Below, one piece after another: positions 1 to 7,485 of a stretch of 16,735 nt of DNA. Every line of letters begins with the position of its first letter. Position 1 is the stretch's first letter. The notes beneath the pieces were generated by a model. The model searched no databases, was not told where the DNA came from, and worked only from the letters and a program-made list of their open reading frames with translations. Source of the stretch: Bacillota bacterium (GTDB taxonomy: Bacteria; Bacillota; Clostridia; Peptostreptococcales; Anaerovoracaceae); assembly GCA_017621195.1 (NCBI GenBank), contig JAGATO010000108.1:1-16735 (forward strand), given 5' to 3'. A program made the position numbers and the translations under genes.

Positions 1-217
1 GGTGAAGCTGGTGATCCCGCGGAAAACCAACTGGCGGACGGCGCTGAATCAGTTGGGCGACATTCTTCACCGCTACAGCGGCGACGTTCCCGTGTGGATT
101 CTGGTGGAAGAGACTGGCCAGAAGCTGAAAACCAGTCCCGACATGTGGGTGGAACCGGGCGACTATTTCTACGCTCAGGTGAAGGCACTGCTGGGACCGG
201 ACTGTATCCGAAAGTGA
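1..217 (+). CDS. dnaE: DNA polymerase III alpha subunit, C-terminal fragment
   Basis: This is the last 71 codons of a gene entering from the left; base 1 belongs to a preceding codon and the frame runs from base 2 to the TGA at 215-217. The GTG at base 2 is an internal valine, not a start. The segment has the look of the extreme C-terminus of bacterial replicative polymerase DnaE: a basic beta strand (KLVIPRKTNW), a helix (NQLGDILHRYSG) and the strand DVPVWILVEETGQKL, as in the small domain after the OB fold that contacts the clamp-loader tau subunit. The family role is the catalytic subunit of the replicative polymerase. The pfkA gene starts 57 nt downstream with no terminator between, and dnaE-pfkA is a common Firmicutes order, which supports the call. 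The catalytic domains lie outside the window, so identity rests on the tail and the neighbour. Confidence 0.72.
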   Translation, partial: VKLVIPRKTNWRTALNQLGDILHRYSGDVPVWILVEETGQKLKTSPDMWVEPGDYFYAQVKALLGPDCIRK

Positions 218-274
218 AAATCGCAGGAAGCGTATCGCGGACTGTGAGTATATGTATGAGAAAGAGAGATTGTT

Positions 275-1234
275 ATGAAGAGAATTGGAGTATTGACCAG
301 CGGCGGAGATGCGCCGGGTATGAATGCGGCGATCCGTGCTGTCGTCAGAACAGCGATCGCAGAGAACATGGAAATTTACGGAATTGAACGGGGATATGAA
401 GGTATGATCAACGGGGAGATCCGCAGGATGGATATCTCTTCCGTAGGCGACATCATCCACCGGGGCGGAACGATCCTGAAGACGGCCCGCAGCGAGCGGT
501 TCGTCACGCCGGAAGGCTTCCAGCGCGGTCTGGACATGATCGAAAACTTCGGCCTGGAGGGTCTGGTGGTCATCGGCGGTGACGGTTCTCTGACCGGCGG
601 TCTGGAACTGAGCCGGGCCGGCGTTCCTGTCATGGGACTGCCCGGTACCATCGATAACGACCTGGCCTACACCGACTTCACCATCGGGTTCGATACCTCG
701 GTGAACACAGTGCTGAACGCCATCGGGAACATCCGCGACACATCCTCCTCTCACGAGCGGACCACCGTAGTGGAGGTCATGGGCCGCAACTGCGGAGACA
801 TCGCGCTGTACGCCGGTCTGGCCGGCGGTGCGGAAACGGTGCTGATCCCCGAAGTGGAGGCGGACATTAGTTCCATCTGCAAGAAGATCATCATCGGCAA
901 GAACCGCGGAAAGGTGCACAGCCTCATCGTTCGGGCCGAGGGCGTCAAGATGACATCTCAGGAGCTGGCCAAGGTCCTGGAGGAACGGACCGGAATCGAA
1001 ACCAAGGTAGTGGTTCTGGGTTACGTCCAGAGAGGCGGCAGCCCCACGGCCAGAGACCGGATGCTGGCCAGCCAGGTAGGCTATCGGGCGGTACAGCTTC
1101 TGAAGGAGGACAGCAGCTCCCGGGCCATCGGCATCAGCGGAAACAGAATCATCGACATCGACCTGGAACAGGCACTGAAGATGCAGCGGATCGCCGATAC
1201 CTCCTTGATCCGTCTGGCAGAAATTCTGTCCTGA
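275..1234 (+). CDS. pfkA: ATP-dependent 6-phosphofructokinase
   Basis: The 319-residue product is the normal length for bacterial PfkA, which phosphorylates fructose 6-phosphate to fructose 1,6-bisphosphate, the committed step of glycolysis in the cytoplasm. Visible motifs are the nucleotide-binding GGDAPGMN (residues 10-17), GGDGS (101-105), the catalytic loop TIDND (125-129, base Asp127), Arg162 and MGR (169-171), all at the spacing of the E. coli enzyme. Gly104 in GGDG and Gly at the position before TIDND point to ATP rather than pyrophosphate as donor; PPi-dependent enzymes carry Asp and Lys there. The start follows an AGAAAGAGAG purine stretch. It lies 57 nt after dnaE and is probably cotranscribed with it. 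No hairpin terminator is evident after the stop; only a T-rich stretch follows before the promoter-like sequence of the next gene. Confidence 0.96.
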   Translation: MKRIGVLTSGGDAPGMNAAIRAVVRTAIAENMEIYGIERGYEGMINGEIRRMDISSVGDIIHRGGTILKTARSERFVTPEGFQRGLDMIENFGLEGLVVIGGDGSLTGGLELSRAGVPVMGLPGTIDNDLAYTDFTIGFDTSVNTVLNAIGNIRDTSSSHERTTVVEVMGRNCGDIALYAGLAGGAETVLIPEVEADISSICKKIIIGKNRGKVHSLIVRAEGVKMTSQELAKVLEERTGIETKVVVLGYVQRGGSPTARDRMLASQVGYRAVQLLKEDSSSRAIGISGNRIIDIDLEQALKMQRIADTSLIRLAEILS

Positions 1235-1281
1235 TCGAAGAATTTTTTGCAATTCCCATGGAAAAGAACCTCAAAAACCGT

Positions 1282-1287
1282 TATAAT
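1282..1287 (+). promoter_or_regulatory. candidate -10 box upstream of the universal stress gene
   Basis: A perfect TATAAT sits 65 nt upstream of the chosen start at 1352. The -35 is poor: at 17-18 bp upstream only about three of six bases match, and the better TTGCAA at 1247-1252 is 29 bp away, too far to work with it. This is a weak or activator-dependent promoter at best, supported mainly by the exact -10 box and the AT-rich surroundings. Confidence 0.35.
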
Positions 1288-1351
1288 AAATGTGTATGTG
1301 ACTGTCGCTGAGCCACAGCGAGCCGGGATCACAGACGGGAAGAGGTTTGAC

Positions 1352-1729
1352 ATGCGAAATGTTATGGTCTGCGTTACGCAGCAGCGTACGTGTGATCGTC
1401 TGATCAAATTCGGACATGAGCTTCTCACCGATCAGGGTGGAGAGCTCCACGTTGTCCATGTTACGGGCGCCCGCTTGAACTCCTTAGGAATTGACAACAC
1501 AGAAGCGGCTATGGATTATTTACACGCAAAGGCCAGATCCTACGGTGGCATCGTGACCATCGTAGAGTCTGAGGACGTGGTGGATGCACTGGTGGAGCTG
1601 GTCAATGAGCACAAGATCACCCACATCGTTCTGGGAGAGTCCAGAGAGGCCACGGGACGAAACCGCGTCATAGAAAATCTGCGGGGAAAGACCATCGGCA
1701 TTGCCGATGTGATCGTACTTCCTGCGTAA
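1352..1729 (+). CDS. universal stress protein-like single-domain protein
   Basis: The 125-residue product opens with MRNVMVCVTQQRTCDRLIKFG, followed by helix and strand alternation (GGELHVVHV near 30-38) and a C-terminal segment THIVLGES....RVIENL..KTIGIADVIVLPA. This matches the alpha/beta fold of the UspA superfamily, in particular the form found in the KdpD sensor with its VTxxxxCDRLI opening. Such domains bind nucleotides or act as stress or signalling modules; no target can be named here. An ATG at 1247 in the same frame would give 160 residues, but its extra 35 residues have no family resemblance and run through the -10 box at 1282. ATG 1352 has GGGAAGAGG just upstream and starts exactly at the first beta strand. 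It probably forms a short unit of its own, closed by the terminator after the stop. Confidence 0.7.
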   Translation: MRNVMVCVTQQRTCDRLIKFGHELLTDQGGELHVVHVTGARLNSLGIDNTEAAMDYLHAKARSYGGIVTIVESEDVVDALVELVNEHKITHIVLGESREATGRNRVIENLRGKTIGIADVIVLPA

Positions 1730-1743
1730 CAGGGAACGGAGAG

Positions 1744-1790
1744 CGGGGATCGCCGTTCTGCAGAAATGCGGACGGTGTACCCCGTTTTTT
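1744..1790 (+). terminator. intrinsic terminator after the universal stress gene
   Basis: Arms 1744-1756 and 1772-1784 pair over 13 positions with two central mismatches and one G-U pair. The 15-nt loop is followed by six T at 1785-1790. It ends only five bases before the dinB ribosome binding site, so any dinB transcript from its own promoter must start inside or before it. Read-through is another possible source of dinB transcription. Confidence 0.7.
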
Positions 1791-1807
1791 CTCACGGAGG
1801 AAACGTT

Positions 1808-3028
1808 ATGGACCGTACAATTCTGCACTGCGATATGAACGGCTTCTACGCATCGGTGGAGCTTCTTGCGCTGCCTCAGTACCGTGACGTACCCATGGCC
1901 GTCTGCGGAAGTCCCGACAACCGCCACGGCATCATCCTGGCCAAGAACGAGCATGCCAAAAAATACGGCGTGGTTACGGCGGAGACCGTCTGGCAGGCCA
2001 GAAAGAAGTGTCCTCAGCTGGTCCTGGTACCGCCTCATCACAAGCTGTACAAGGAGTATTCGCTGAAGATCAACGAGATTTACCTGCGGTTTACCGACAT
2101 GGTGGAGCCCTTCAGCATCGACGAATCCTGGCTGGATGTGACCGGAAGTTTAAAACTGTTCGGAACGGGGAAAGAAATAGGTGACCGCATTCGCGAAACG
2201 GTGCAGGAGGAGCTTGGCCTGACGCTGTCGGTGGGTGTGTCCTTCAACAAGGTGTTCGCCAAGATGGGAAGCGACTACAAGAAGCCCAATGCCACCACGG
2301 TGATCACCAGGGACAACTACCGTCAGATTCTGTGGCCCCTGCCTGTGGGCGAGCTGTTTTTCGTCGGCAGCGCCACCGAGGAAAAGCTGAATCAGATGGG
2401 GATCCGAACCATCGGCCAGCTGGCTCAGAGCCAGCCTCAGGTATTGACGGCGGTGTTCGGAAAGCACGGTCAGCAGATGTACGAATACGCCAACGGTCTG
2501 GAGGACAGTCCGGTAGCCCGATACACCGATCAGGAGGAAATCAAATCCGTGGGAAACGGTATCACCTTCCGCAGAAATCTGGAAGGCGAGAAGGATGTGG
2601 CCGTAGCGGTAACGGCTCTTTCGGACCGGGTTGCTACGCGGCTGCGCAGTCACGGCCTGAAGTGCGGCGGCGTCAAAGTGGATATCAAGGATCCCATGTT
2701 TCAGACCATCAGCCGTCAGAAGCAGCTGGACCGTCCCACCAATACGGCGGCGGAGCTGCGGGAGGCTGCCATGGAGCTGATCCGGCGCAGCTGGAAGGTG
2801 AGCGATCCCATTCGACTGATCACCCTGACCGGGATCAACCTGCGGGAGGAGAACGAGGCCGTGCAGCTGTCCCTGTTCGATACGGTGGATGAGCGCAGGG
2901 AGAAGAACGAAAAGATGGAGCGAACCGTGGATTCCATCCGGCGCAGATTCGGCGGCGGAGCCATCACCTATGGCGGGCTGATGGGGAATGACATCGGTAT
3001 CGATATAGAGGAGGAAAAACAAAAATGA
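1808..3028 (+). CDS. dinB: DNA polymerase IV (Y-family translesion polymerase)
   Basis: The 406-residue product is a Y-family polymerase that copies past damaged template bases at low fidelity. Catalytic carboxylates are Asp9 (in HCDMNGFYASVE) and Asp105-Glu106 (in FSIDESWLDVTG). The steric-gate position is Tyr14. The palm motif SVGVSFNKVFAKMGSDYKKP and a little-finger domain follow. A beta-clamp binding motif, QLSLF, is at 353-357 about 50 residues before the end. The frame is open from an ATG at 1766, but that start lies within the upstream terminator. ATG 1808 has GGAGG at 1796-1800 with a 7-nt spacer and begins at the conserved first strand. The stop overlaps the start of the next gene (ATGA at 3025-3028), so dinB appears translationally coupled to an ABC transporter, an odd partner. 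I found no LexA-type box upstream. Confidence 0.95.
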   Translation: MDRTILHCDMNGFYASVELLALPQYRDVPMAVCGSPDNRHGIILAKNEHAKKYGVVTAETVWQARKKCPQLVLVPPHHKLYKEYSLKINEIYLRFTDMVEPFSIDESWLDVTGSLKLFGTGKEIGDRIRETVQEELGLTLSVGVSFNKVFAKMGSDYKKPNATTVITRDNYRQILWPLPVGELFFVGSATEEKLNQMGIRTIGQLAQSQPQVLTAVFGKHGQQMYEYANGLEDSPVARYTDQEEIKSVGNGITFRRNLEGEKDVAVAVTALSDRVATRLRSHGLKCGGVKVDIKDPMFQTISRQKQLDRPTNTAAELREAAMELIRRSWKVSDPIRLITLTGINLREENEAVQLSLFDTVDERREKNEKMERTVDSIRRRFGGGAITYGGLMGNDIGIDIEEEKQK

Positions 3029-4056
3029 AAAAGACATCATCCAAGAGATTTCTGGCCGTTGCGCTGGTGCTGATCGTAGCACTCGGTACGCTGGCCGGAT
3101 GTGCGGGTCAGGACGACGCGGATGCAGAGGACGATGCGGCTCAACAGGAAGCCACCGTCAGCCAGGTGATCAAGATCGCGGCACTGAACGGACCGACCGG
3201 CATGGGCATGGCTCCCTTGGTAGGCGAGACCGACAAGTACGACATCACCGTATATCAGGCTCCCGATGAGGCGCTGGCCAAGGTGCTGAAGGGCGAAGTG
3301 GACGTGGCAGCGGTTCCGTCCAACGTAGCAGCCGTCCTGTTCAACAAGACGGAAGGCGCCGTTCAGGCGGCAGCCATCCAGACCGGCGGCATCCTCTATC
3401 TGATGGAGAATCCGGCGGAGGGCCAGGAGGCCGTGGTCGGTACGTCCGCGGAGGATCTGGCTGCGCTGAAGGGCCGTACCATCTACGGCAGCGGTCAGGG
3501 CGGTGTTCCTGAATACGTTCTGCGCCAGCTGCTCACCAACGCCGGATTGGATCCGGACAAGGATGTGAACATTCAGTGGCTGTCCTCTCACAGCGACGCA
3601 GCGTCTTCTATGATGACCGAACCGGGAAGCGTCGGTCTGATCCCCGAACCCTTCGTGACCACCATCAAGGCGAAGAACGAAAATCTGGTGACCATCTTTG
3701 ACCTGAACGCTCTGTGGAAGGAAGCCTACAACGACAATCTGCCCATGGGCGTCATGGTTGTTCAGAAGAGCTTCATGGAAGAACGGGCCGCCGATTGGGA
3801 AGTGCTGAAGGCCGATATGGAAGAGGCCGTTGCCTGGATCAATGACAATCCTGCGGAGGCGGCTCCCATCATCGTAGAAGTAGGAATCGGAAGCGATGCT
3901 GCCGTTGTGGAACAGGCCATTCCCAATTCCAACATTTGCTTTATCACCGGTGCGGAAATGAAGTCGGCTCTGGAAAACCTGTACGGAATCCTGGCGGAGC
4001 TTCAGCCCACAGCTATTGGAGGGGCTCTGCCCGATGAAGGATTCTACGTGCAGTAG
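3025..4056 (+). CDS. ABC transporter substrate-binding lipoprotein, NitT/TauT-like
   Basis: The 343-residue protein starts with a lipoprotein signal: MKKTSSKR, a hydrophobic core, then the lipobox LAGC with lipidated Cys26, followed by an acidic tether. The mature part (IKIAALNGPTGMGMAPLV, KGEVDVAAVPSNVAAVLFNK, GSGQGGVPEYVLRQLL, GLIPEPFVTTI, GFYVQ at the end) resembles the periplasmic-binding fold of the NitT/TauT/SsuA group (COG0715), a branch common in Clostridia. It would sit on the outer membrane face and hand solute to the permease. The solute cannot be read from the sequence; taurine, nitrate or a vitamin precursor should not be assumed. It starts inside the dinB stop codon with GAGGAGG at 3009-3015, and its 3' end overlaps the permease-ATPase gene by 23 nt, so the three genes look like one translationally coupled unit. 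Confidence 0.88.
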   Translation: MKKTSSKRFLAVALVLIVALGTLAGCAGQDDADAEDDAAQQEATVSQVIKIAALNGPTGMGMAPLVGETDKYDITVYQAPDEALAKVLKGEVDVAAVPSNVAAVLFNKTEGAVQAAAIQTGGILYLMENPAEGQEAVVGTSAEDLAALKGRTIYGSGQGGVPEYVLRQLLTNAGLDPDKDVNIQWLSSHSDAASSMMTEPGSVGLIPEPFVTTIKAKNENLVTIFDLNALWKEAYNDNLPMGVMVVQKSFMEERAADWEVLKADMEEAVAWINDNPAEAAPIIVEVGIGSDAAVVEQAIPNSNICFITGAEMKSALENLYGILAELQPTAIGGALPDEGFYVQ

Positions 4057-5449
4057 AACTGAATACGGAAAGAAACTGCTGACGTCCCTGTTCTGGATCG
4101 GGGCGTGGCAGCTGATCTATGTCATCGTGGGGAGGGAATACATTATTCCCTCTCCTTTGCATACTCTGAATCTGCTGTTCACCATGCTGTTCACCGTGGA
4201 ATTTTATGAAAATGCGGTCTGGACCATGGGGCGGGTGCTGGGCGGAATGGTATTGTCCTTCGCTCTGGGAGCGTTTAGCGCCGTGGCGGCTTACTTTTCT
4301 TCCACCGTTCGCCGGATTTTGACCGGGCCCGTGGCTGCTCTGAAGTCTACGCCGGTCATGTCGGTGATCCTGCTGGCAATCCTGGCGCTGCCCACTGACG
4401 GCGTTCCGGTGTTCGTTTGCTTTCTGATGTGCTATCCCGTAGTGTACACCAACCTGCTGGCCGGGTTGGACAGCGTAGACAGCGGGCTGATCGAGATGTG
4501 CCAGGTCTACGGAATCTGCGGCAAGCGCCGATTTCTGGCGCTGTACTGGCCGTCCATCCGCCCCTTCACCAGGGCGGCGCTGACGCTGATTACCGGCCTT
4601 TCCTGGAAGACGGTGGTGGCTTCGGAGGTGTTTGCCGTTCCCAGGTATTCCATGGGCTATCGACTGCTGTACGCCAAGATGATACTGGCGGCGGATCAAC
4701 TGTTCGCATGGACCATCGCCATCGTGGCGTTGTCCGTCCTGTTTGAGAGGGTGGTGAAACGGCTGATCTCCAGGGAGTGGGGGCCGGGATTCGGCGGTGT
4801 GTTCTGCCGGGAGGACGGCGGAAGCGACGAGTCGGCGACGCCCTGCGCCGTGGAGCTGCGCAACGTGTCCAAGGCCTTTGGAGAGTTGGAGTTATATCGG
4901 AATTTTTCTATGGAGATCCCCGAAGGAGAGATTACGGCCATCGTAGGACCGTCCGGCTGCGGTAAAACTACGCTTTTACGGATGATCGCCGGGCTGGAGC
5001 TTCCGGATCAGGGTGCGATCCTTCACTTGGGAGAGCGGACGGGCCAGGTCAGCTACGTCTTTCAGGAGGATCGGCTGCTTCCCTGGATGACGGTGCGGGA
5101 AAACCTGCGCCTGGTGGCCGGGGCTGCGGCGGTTGACAGGGTGCTTCGCATGACGGAGCTGAGCGACTTCGGCGATTACCTTCCGGAACAACTGTCCGGC
5201 GGCATGCGCCGCCGGGTTGCCATGGGGAGAGCTTTGGTGTACGACGGCTCGGTGACGCTGATGGATGAACCGTTTACGGGATTGGACCCGGAGCTGAAGC
5301 AGCAGCTTCGCCGGGACATCGGTGCGCTGTGGAGATCCCAGGGCCGCACGGTGGTATTCATCACCCACGACCGGCAGGATGCGGAAGTGCTGGCGGATCA
5401 CATCTTCGCGCTGGACGGAAGACCGGTGACGGCGGAGAAGTGGAAATGA
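4034..5449 (+). CDS. fused ABC permease and ATPase in one polypeptide
   Basis: This single 471-residue frame holds two proteins that are normally separate. Residues 1-245 form a BPD-type permease of the SsuC/TauC kind, with about six membrane segments and an EAA-like loop near 152-177 (GICGKRRFLALYWPSIRP). A glycine- and acid-rich linker (about 246-271) leads into an SsuB/TauB-like ATPase with Walker A GPSGCGKTT (305-313), Gln344, signature LSGGM (387-391, Met for the usual Gln), Walker B with Asp411-Glu412 and switch His445. All ATPase motifs are intact, so the fusion looks functional. The frame opens at TTG 4016, but ATG 4034 with GGAGGGG at 4018-4024 is preferred. It overlaps the binding-protein gene by 23 nt. 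A dimer would supply two permeases and two ATPases. The ATPase half is short (about 200 residues against roughly 240-250 in the family). Substrate unknown. Confidence 0.9.
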   Translation: MKDSTCSRTEYGKKLLTSLFWIGAWQLIYVIVGREYIIPSPLHTLNLLFTMLFTVEFYENAVWTMGRVLGGMVLSFALGAFSAVAAYFSSTVRRILTGPVAALKSTPVMSVILLAILALPTDGVPVFVCFLMCYPVVYTNLLAGLDSVDSGLIEMCQVYGICGKRRFLALYWPSIRPFTRAALTLITGLSWKTVVASEVFAVPRYSMGYRLLYAKMILAADQLFAWTIAIVALSVLFERVVKRLISREWGPGFGGVFCREDGGSDESATPCAVELRNVSKAFGELELYRNFSMEIPEGEITAIVGPSGCGKTTLLRMIAGLELPDQGAILHLGERTGQVSYVFQEDRLLPWMTVRENLRLVAGAAAVDRVLRMTELSDFGDYLPEQLSGGMRRRVAMGRALVYDGSVTLMDEPFTGLDPELKQQLRRDIGALWRSQGRTVVFITHDRQDAEVLADHIFALDGRPVTAEKWK

Positions 5450-5453
5450 GCGG

Positions 5454-5480
5454 AGCGGGGTTTCAGCTTTTCCCGCTTTC
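5454..5480 (+). terminator. weak hairpin after the transporter operon
   Basis: AGCGGG at 5454-5459 pairs with CCCGCT at 5472-5477 around a 12-nt loop, followed by only a short T stretch. It is placed right after the fusion-gene stop and just before the next promoter, as a terminator would be, but the stem is short and the T run poor. Confidence 0.35.
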
Positions 5481-5483
5481 AGG

Positions 5484-5512
5484 TTGACGCTTTCCTCAAG
5501 ATTCGATATAAT
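5484..5512 (+). promoter_or_regulatory. strong sigma-A-type promoter for the HdeD-like gene
   Basis: TTGACG at 5484-5489 and TATAAT at 5507-5512 are separated by exactly 17 bp, giving 11 of 12 consensus bases. Transcription would begin near 5519, some 30 nt before the ATG at 5549. The HdeD-like gene is therefore its own transcription unit, separate from the ABC operon. Confidence 0.85.
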
Positions 5513-5548
5513 TTTATCGTTGATACAAGAGGGAAGAGAGGATAACCA

Positions 5549-6091
5549 ATGAAACAGATTACGATTATTTCCGGAATTTTGTTGGCGTTTACGGGAATGT
5601 GGTGCTTTGCCCGCCCCGGTGAGCCCTTCATCAATCTGGCGTTTTTATTCGGCGCGGCCATGATGCTCAGCGGAATCAGTAACATCTTCACCTGGATGGC
5701 GAAGCGAAAGAGCGGACAGGTGTCCGGCTATCTGCTGGCCGAAGGGATCATGACGCTGATCTACAGTATCATCGTACTGGCCAACTGTCTGATCGTGGAT
5801 GCGGTGATTCCCGTATTTTTCGGAATGTGGATGATCTCCACGGGAATGATGCGGATCATGGCGTCCTTCCGCTGGAACCGGCTGCAAGATCCCTATTGGC
5901 AGTGGTTCTTCGGCTTCGGCTTCTGTACCGTCCTGGCTGGCTGCTCCGCCTTTACTCCGGCGGTGGTGACCAACGTATCCATCATTTCTCTGCTGGGGAT
6001 CTGCTTCCTGCTGCAGGGGATCAACATGATGGTCATCGGTGTACATATGAAGCATCCCATCGGCGCCGGCGCAGCGAAAGAAAGAGAATGA
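5549..6091 (+). CDS. HdeD/DUF308-family integral membrane protein
   Basis: The 180-residue protein is almost entirely hydrophobic, with six predicted membrane segments arranged as three pairs. Short loops carry FARPGEPF near residue 20, a basic MAKRKSG turn and a WNRLQDPYWQWFFGF stretch. The repeated two-helix pattern, with Gly and Met in the second helix (FGAAMMLSGISNIF, FGMWMISTGMMRIM, LLQGINMMVIGV), is typical of the HdeD/DUF308 family. E. coli HdeD is an acid-resistance membrane protein, but the mechanism of the family is not settled and no role should be transferred here. The start has an AGAGGA-type ribosome site and the gene follows a strong promoter. It converges on the reverse-strand gene at 6140-7201 across a shared terminator. 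Confidence 0.8.
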   Translation: MKQITIISGILLAFTGMWCFARPGEPFINLAFLFGAAMMLSGISNIFTWMAKRKSGQVSGYLLAEGIMTLIYSIIVLANCLIVDAVIPVFFGMWMISTGMMRIMASFRWNRLQDPYWQWFFGFGFCTVLAGCSAFTPAVVTNVSIISLLGICFLLQGINMMVIGVHMKHPIGAGAAKERE

Positions 6092-6097
6092 GAAAAA

Positions 6098-6141
6098 CCC
6101 ACCCGTTCATGAAAACAGGTCATGAGCGGGTGGGCTTTTTT
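6098..6141. terminator. bidirectional terminator between convergent genes
   Basis: Arms 6098-6111 and 6121-6134 pair over 14 bp with one G-U pair around a 9-nt loop. A run of T follows on the forward strand (6136-6141), and AAAAA at 6093-6097 gives a T run on the reverse strand. It serves both the HdeD-like gene and the reverse-strand gene, whose TAA stop at 6140-6142 overlaps the T run. Confidence 0.93.
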
Positions 6142-7201
6142 ATTCCTGTAAAAGCAGCGTTACTTCCAAACGCACGGGATTGTGGTCGGTGTAGCGGAAT
6201 TCTTCGTTCAGCGTCTCGATCCGATCTAGACGGACGTTGGGCGACAGGAGAAATCCGTCGATGACGTAGAGCTGAGTGGTGGACCAGTCGTGGCTGTAGG
6301 GCTCGTTGAGGAGCCGTGAGGTGGGAACGCTGTCGTCACAGACGTATCGGAAGCCTTCGGGTAGGCCGGAAGCGTCGATTTCCGGCGCCTGGAAGTACTC
6401 GTCGTTGAGAACGGGATACAAAGAGGAATCCGCTCCCGGTATAGTTTGATTGAAGTCACCGCCGGCGATGACGTAATTTCCCTTTTCGTACTCCTCGATG
6501 ACCAGGTTGTGGAGCAGGTTGGTCTGGGCTGCCTTCTGGTCGTCGTCAGCGTAGGCATCCAGATGGAGGTTGACCAGAATCAGTTTTTTGTCGGAGCCTT
6601 CCAGAGGAATCTCCTGTCGCAGAAGGCAACGCTTCAGCTGGCAGGTGCTGACGGGCCAGGAATAAGAGTTGGGAAGGCGGATGCGGGAGGCGTCTTCCGA
6701 AGGAAAGGACGTCAGCGTCTGGATGCCGCTTTCCACGCCGCCCAGAGGAGATTGTAAGGGGACGGGAACGAAGGCAGCTTTGTAATTGACGGCGAAGCTG
6801 CTGGTTCCGCCGAAAGAAGAAGCAAAGTCATCCACCATGTTGATTCGGAAGGAGCGCTTGGCCTCGGTGTCCACCTCCTGAAGAAAGACGATGTCGCAGT
6901 TCTGGCTGGCGATGGTCTGAATCATGCCGTCCACGTTGGCCTGAACTGCCTCCCGGGTGTCGGCGCTGCTGTGGGTGCCGCCGTCCATGAAGAAGTCCCG
7001 CGTTCCGTCCAGAGCCGCAAAACCCGTGTTCCAGGTGAGAAGGGCGATGGAATCCCCTTCCGCCAGGCGGCGCGTTCCTTCGCCGGAGATGATCACCGGC
7101 TCTACTTCTTTGGGGCGGTATTCGGTGACGGTGTAAAAGCCGACGACGATCAGGACGAGAAGAACGCTGACGATACATGTATTGCGGATGATGGCTTTCA
7201 T
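6140..7201 (-). CDS. membrane-anchored endonuclease/exonuclease/phosphatase-family protein
   Basis: The 353-residue product begins with a short basic end and one hydrophobic helix (about residues 7-26) that has no lipobox, so it is either a signal anchor or an uncleaved signal. The rest is an EEP-superfamily (DNase I-like) metal-dependent phosphoesterase: TWNTG (Asn58), FLQEVD (metal ligand Glu109), NLHLDA (His213), GGDFN (Asp249, Asn251) and TDHNPV (Asp339-His340). All catalytic positions are present. Members cleave phosphodiester or phosphomonoester bonds in DNA, sphingomyelin, inositol phosphates and other substrates; the substrate here is unknown. The location suggests action outside the membrane. 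The start is ATG 7199-7201 with AAAGGAGA just upstream. It is monocistronic; the upstream region carries the GAATATCCC repeats, which may control it. Confidence 0.87.
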   Translation of the reverse strand: MKAIIRNTCIVSVLLVLIVVGFYTVTEYRPKEVEPVIISGEGTRRLAEGDSIALLTWNTGFAALDGTRDFFMDGGTHSSADTREAVQANVDGMIQTIASQNCDIVFLQEVDTEAKRSFRINMVDDFASSFGGTSSFAVNYKAAFVPVPLQSPLGGVESGIQTLTSFPSEDASRIRLPNSYSWPVSTCQLKRCLLRQEIPLEGSDKKLILVNLHLDAYADDDQKAAQTNLLHNLVIEEYEKGNYVIAGGDFNQTIPGADSSLYPVLNDEYFQAPEIDASGLPEGFRYVCDDSVPTSRLLNEPYSHDWSTTQLYVIDGFLLSPNVRLDRIETLNEEFRYTDHNPVRLEVTLLLQE

Positions 7202-7236
7202 AAAGAGTCTCCTTTGGTCTGAATGGTATCCCCTAC

Positions 7237-7311
7237 GATATTGATAGAATATCCCTATGATTAAAATTAGAATATCCCGATGATCTCGATGCGGGATATT
7301 CTTATCATATC
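7237..7311. repeat. nested direct and inverted repeats built on GAATATCCC
   Basis: GAATATCCC occurs at 7247-7255 and 7270-7278 (23 bp apart) and inverted at 7293-7301. The second and third copies form a hairpin with 11-bp arms (7269-7279 and 7292-7302) and a 12-nt loop. The outer segments 7237-7255 and 7293-7311 are also inverted copies, identical at 15 of 19 positions. No T run follows on either strand, so this is not an ordinary terminator. It lies 35-110 bp upstream of the reverse-strand phosphoesterase gene, where an operator would be, and upstream of the typA promoter. Confidence 0.6.
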
Positions 7312-7384
7312 ACAACGGGACCGTTTTTGACAGTGGAAGTGAGTGTGTTTTTGGCAGAGAAGCGGGAAAACCGTTGAAAATTCA

Positions 7385-7413
7385 TTGAAATGTCAATCAT
7401 AGCGTGATATAAT
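7385..7413 (+). promoter_or_regulatory. typA promoter with extended -10
   Basis: TTGAAA at 7385-7390 and TATAAT at 7408-7413 are 17 bp apart, and TGA directly before the -10 makes it an extended -10 promoter. Transcription should start near 7420, leaving a leader of about 105 nt before the typA ATG. Confidence 0.88.
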
Positions 7414-7445
7414 ATTTAAGTTTTAGAGACGATTGTATGGCTGAG

Positions 7446-7485
7446 CGGCCCGGAAGAGATGTCAACGTGTACAGAACCGGAGCCG
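7446..7485 (+). other. hairpin in the typA leader
   Basis: CGGCCCGG at 7446-7453 can pair with CCGG at 7477-7480 and GCCG at 7482-7485, giving an 8-bp stem with a single bulged A at 7481 and a 23-nt loop. No T run follows and I recognise no riboswitch class, so it may be only incidental leader structure. Confidence 0.3.

Noticed and set aside
1247..1252. TTGCAA as -35 for the TATAAT at 1282
   Set aside because: The spacer is 29 bp, far outside the 16-19 bp range.
2150..3082. 310-codon reverse-strand frame opposite dinB
   Set aside because: It is antisense to a clear DNA polymerase IV gene, and its product is His/Leu/Gln-rich with no motif.
5829..6264. Forward frame overlapping the HdeD-like gene and running past the terminator
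   Set aside because: It is an alternate frame of a clear membrane protein gene, its composition is Arg/His-rich, and it crosses the strong bidirectional terminator.
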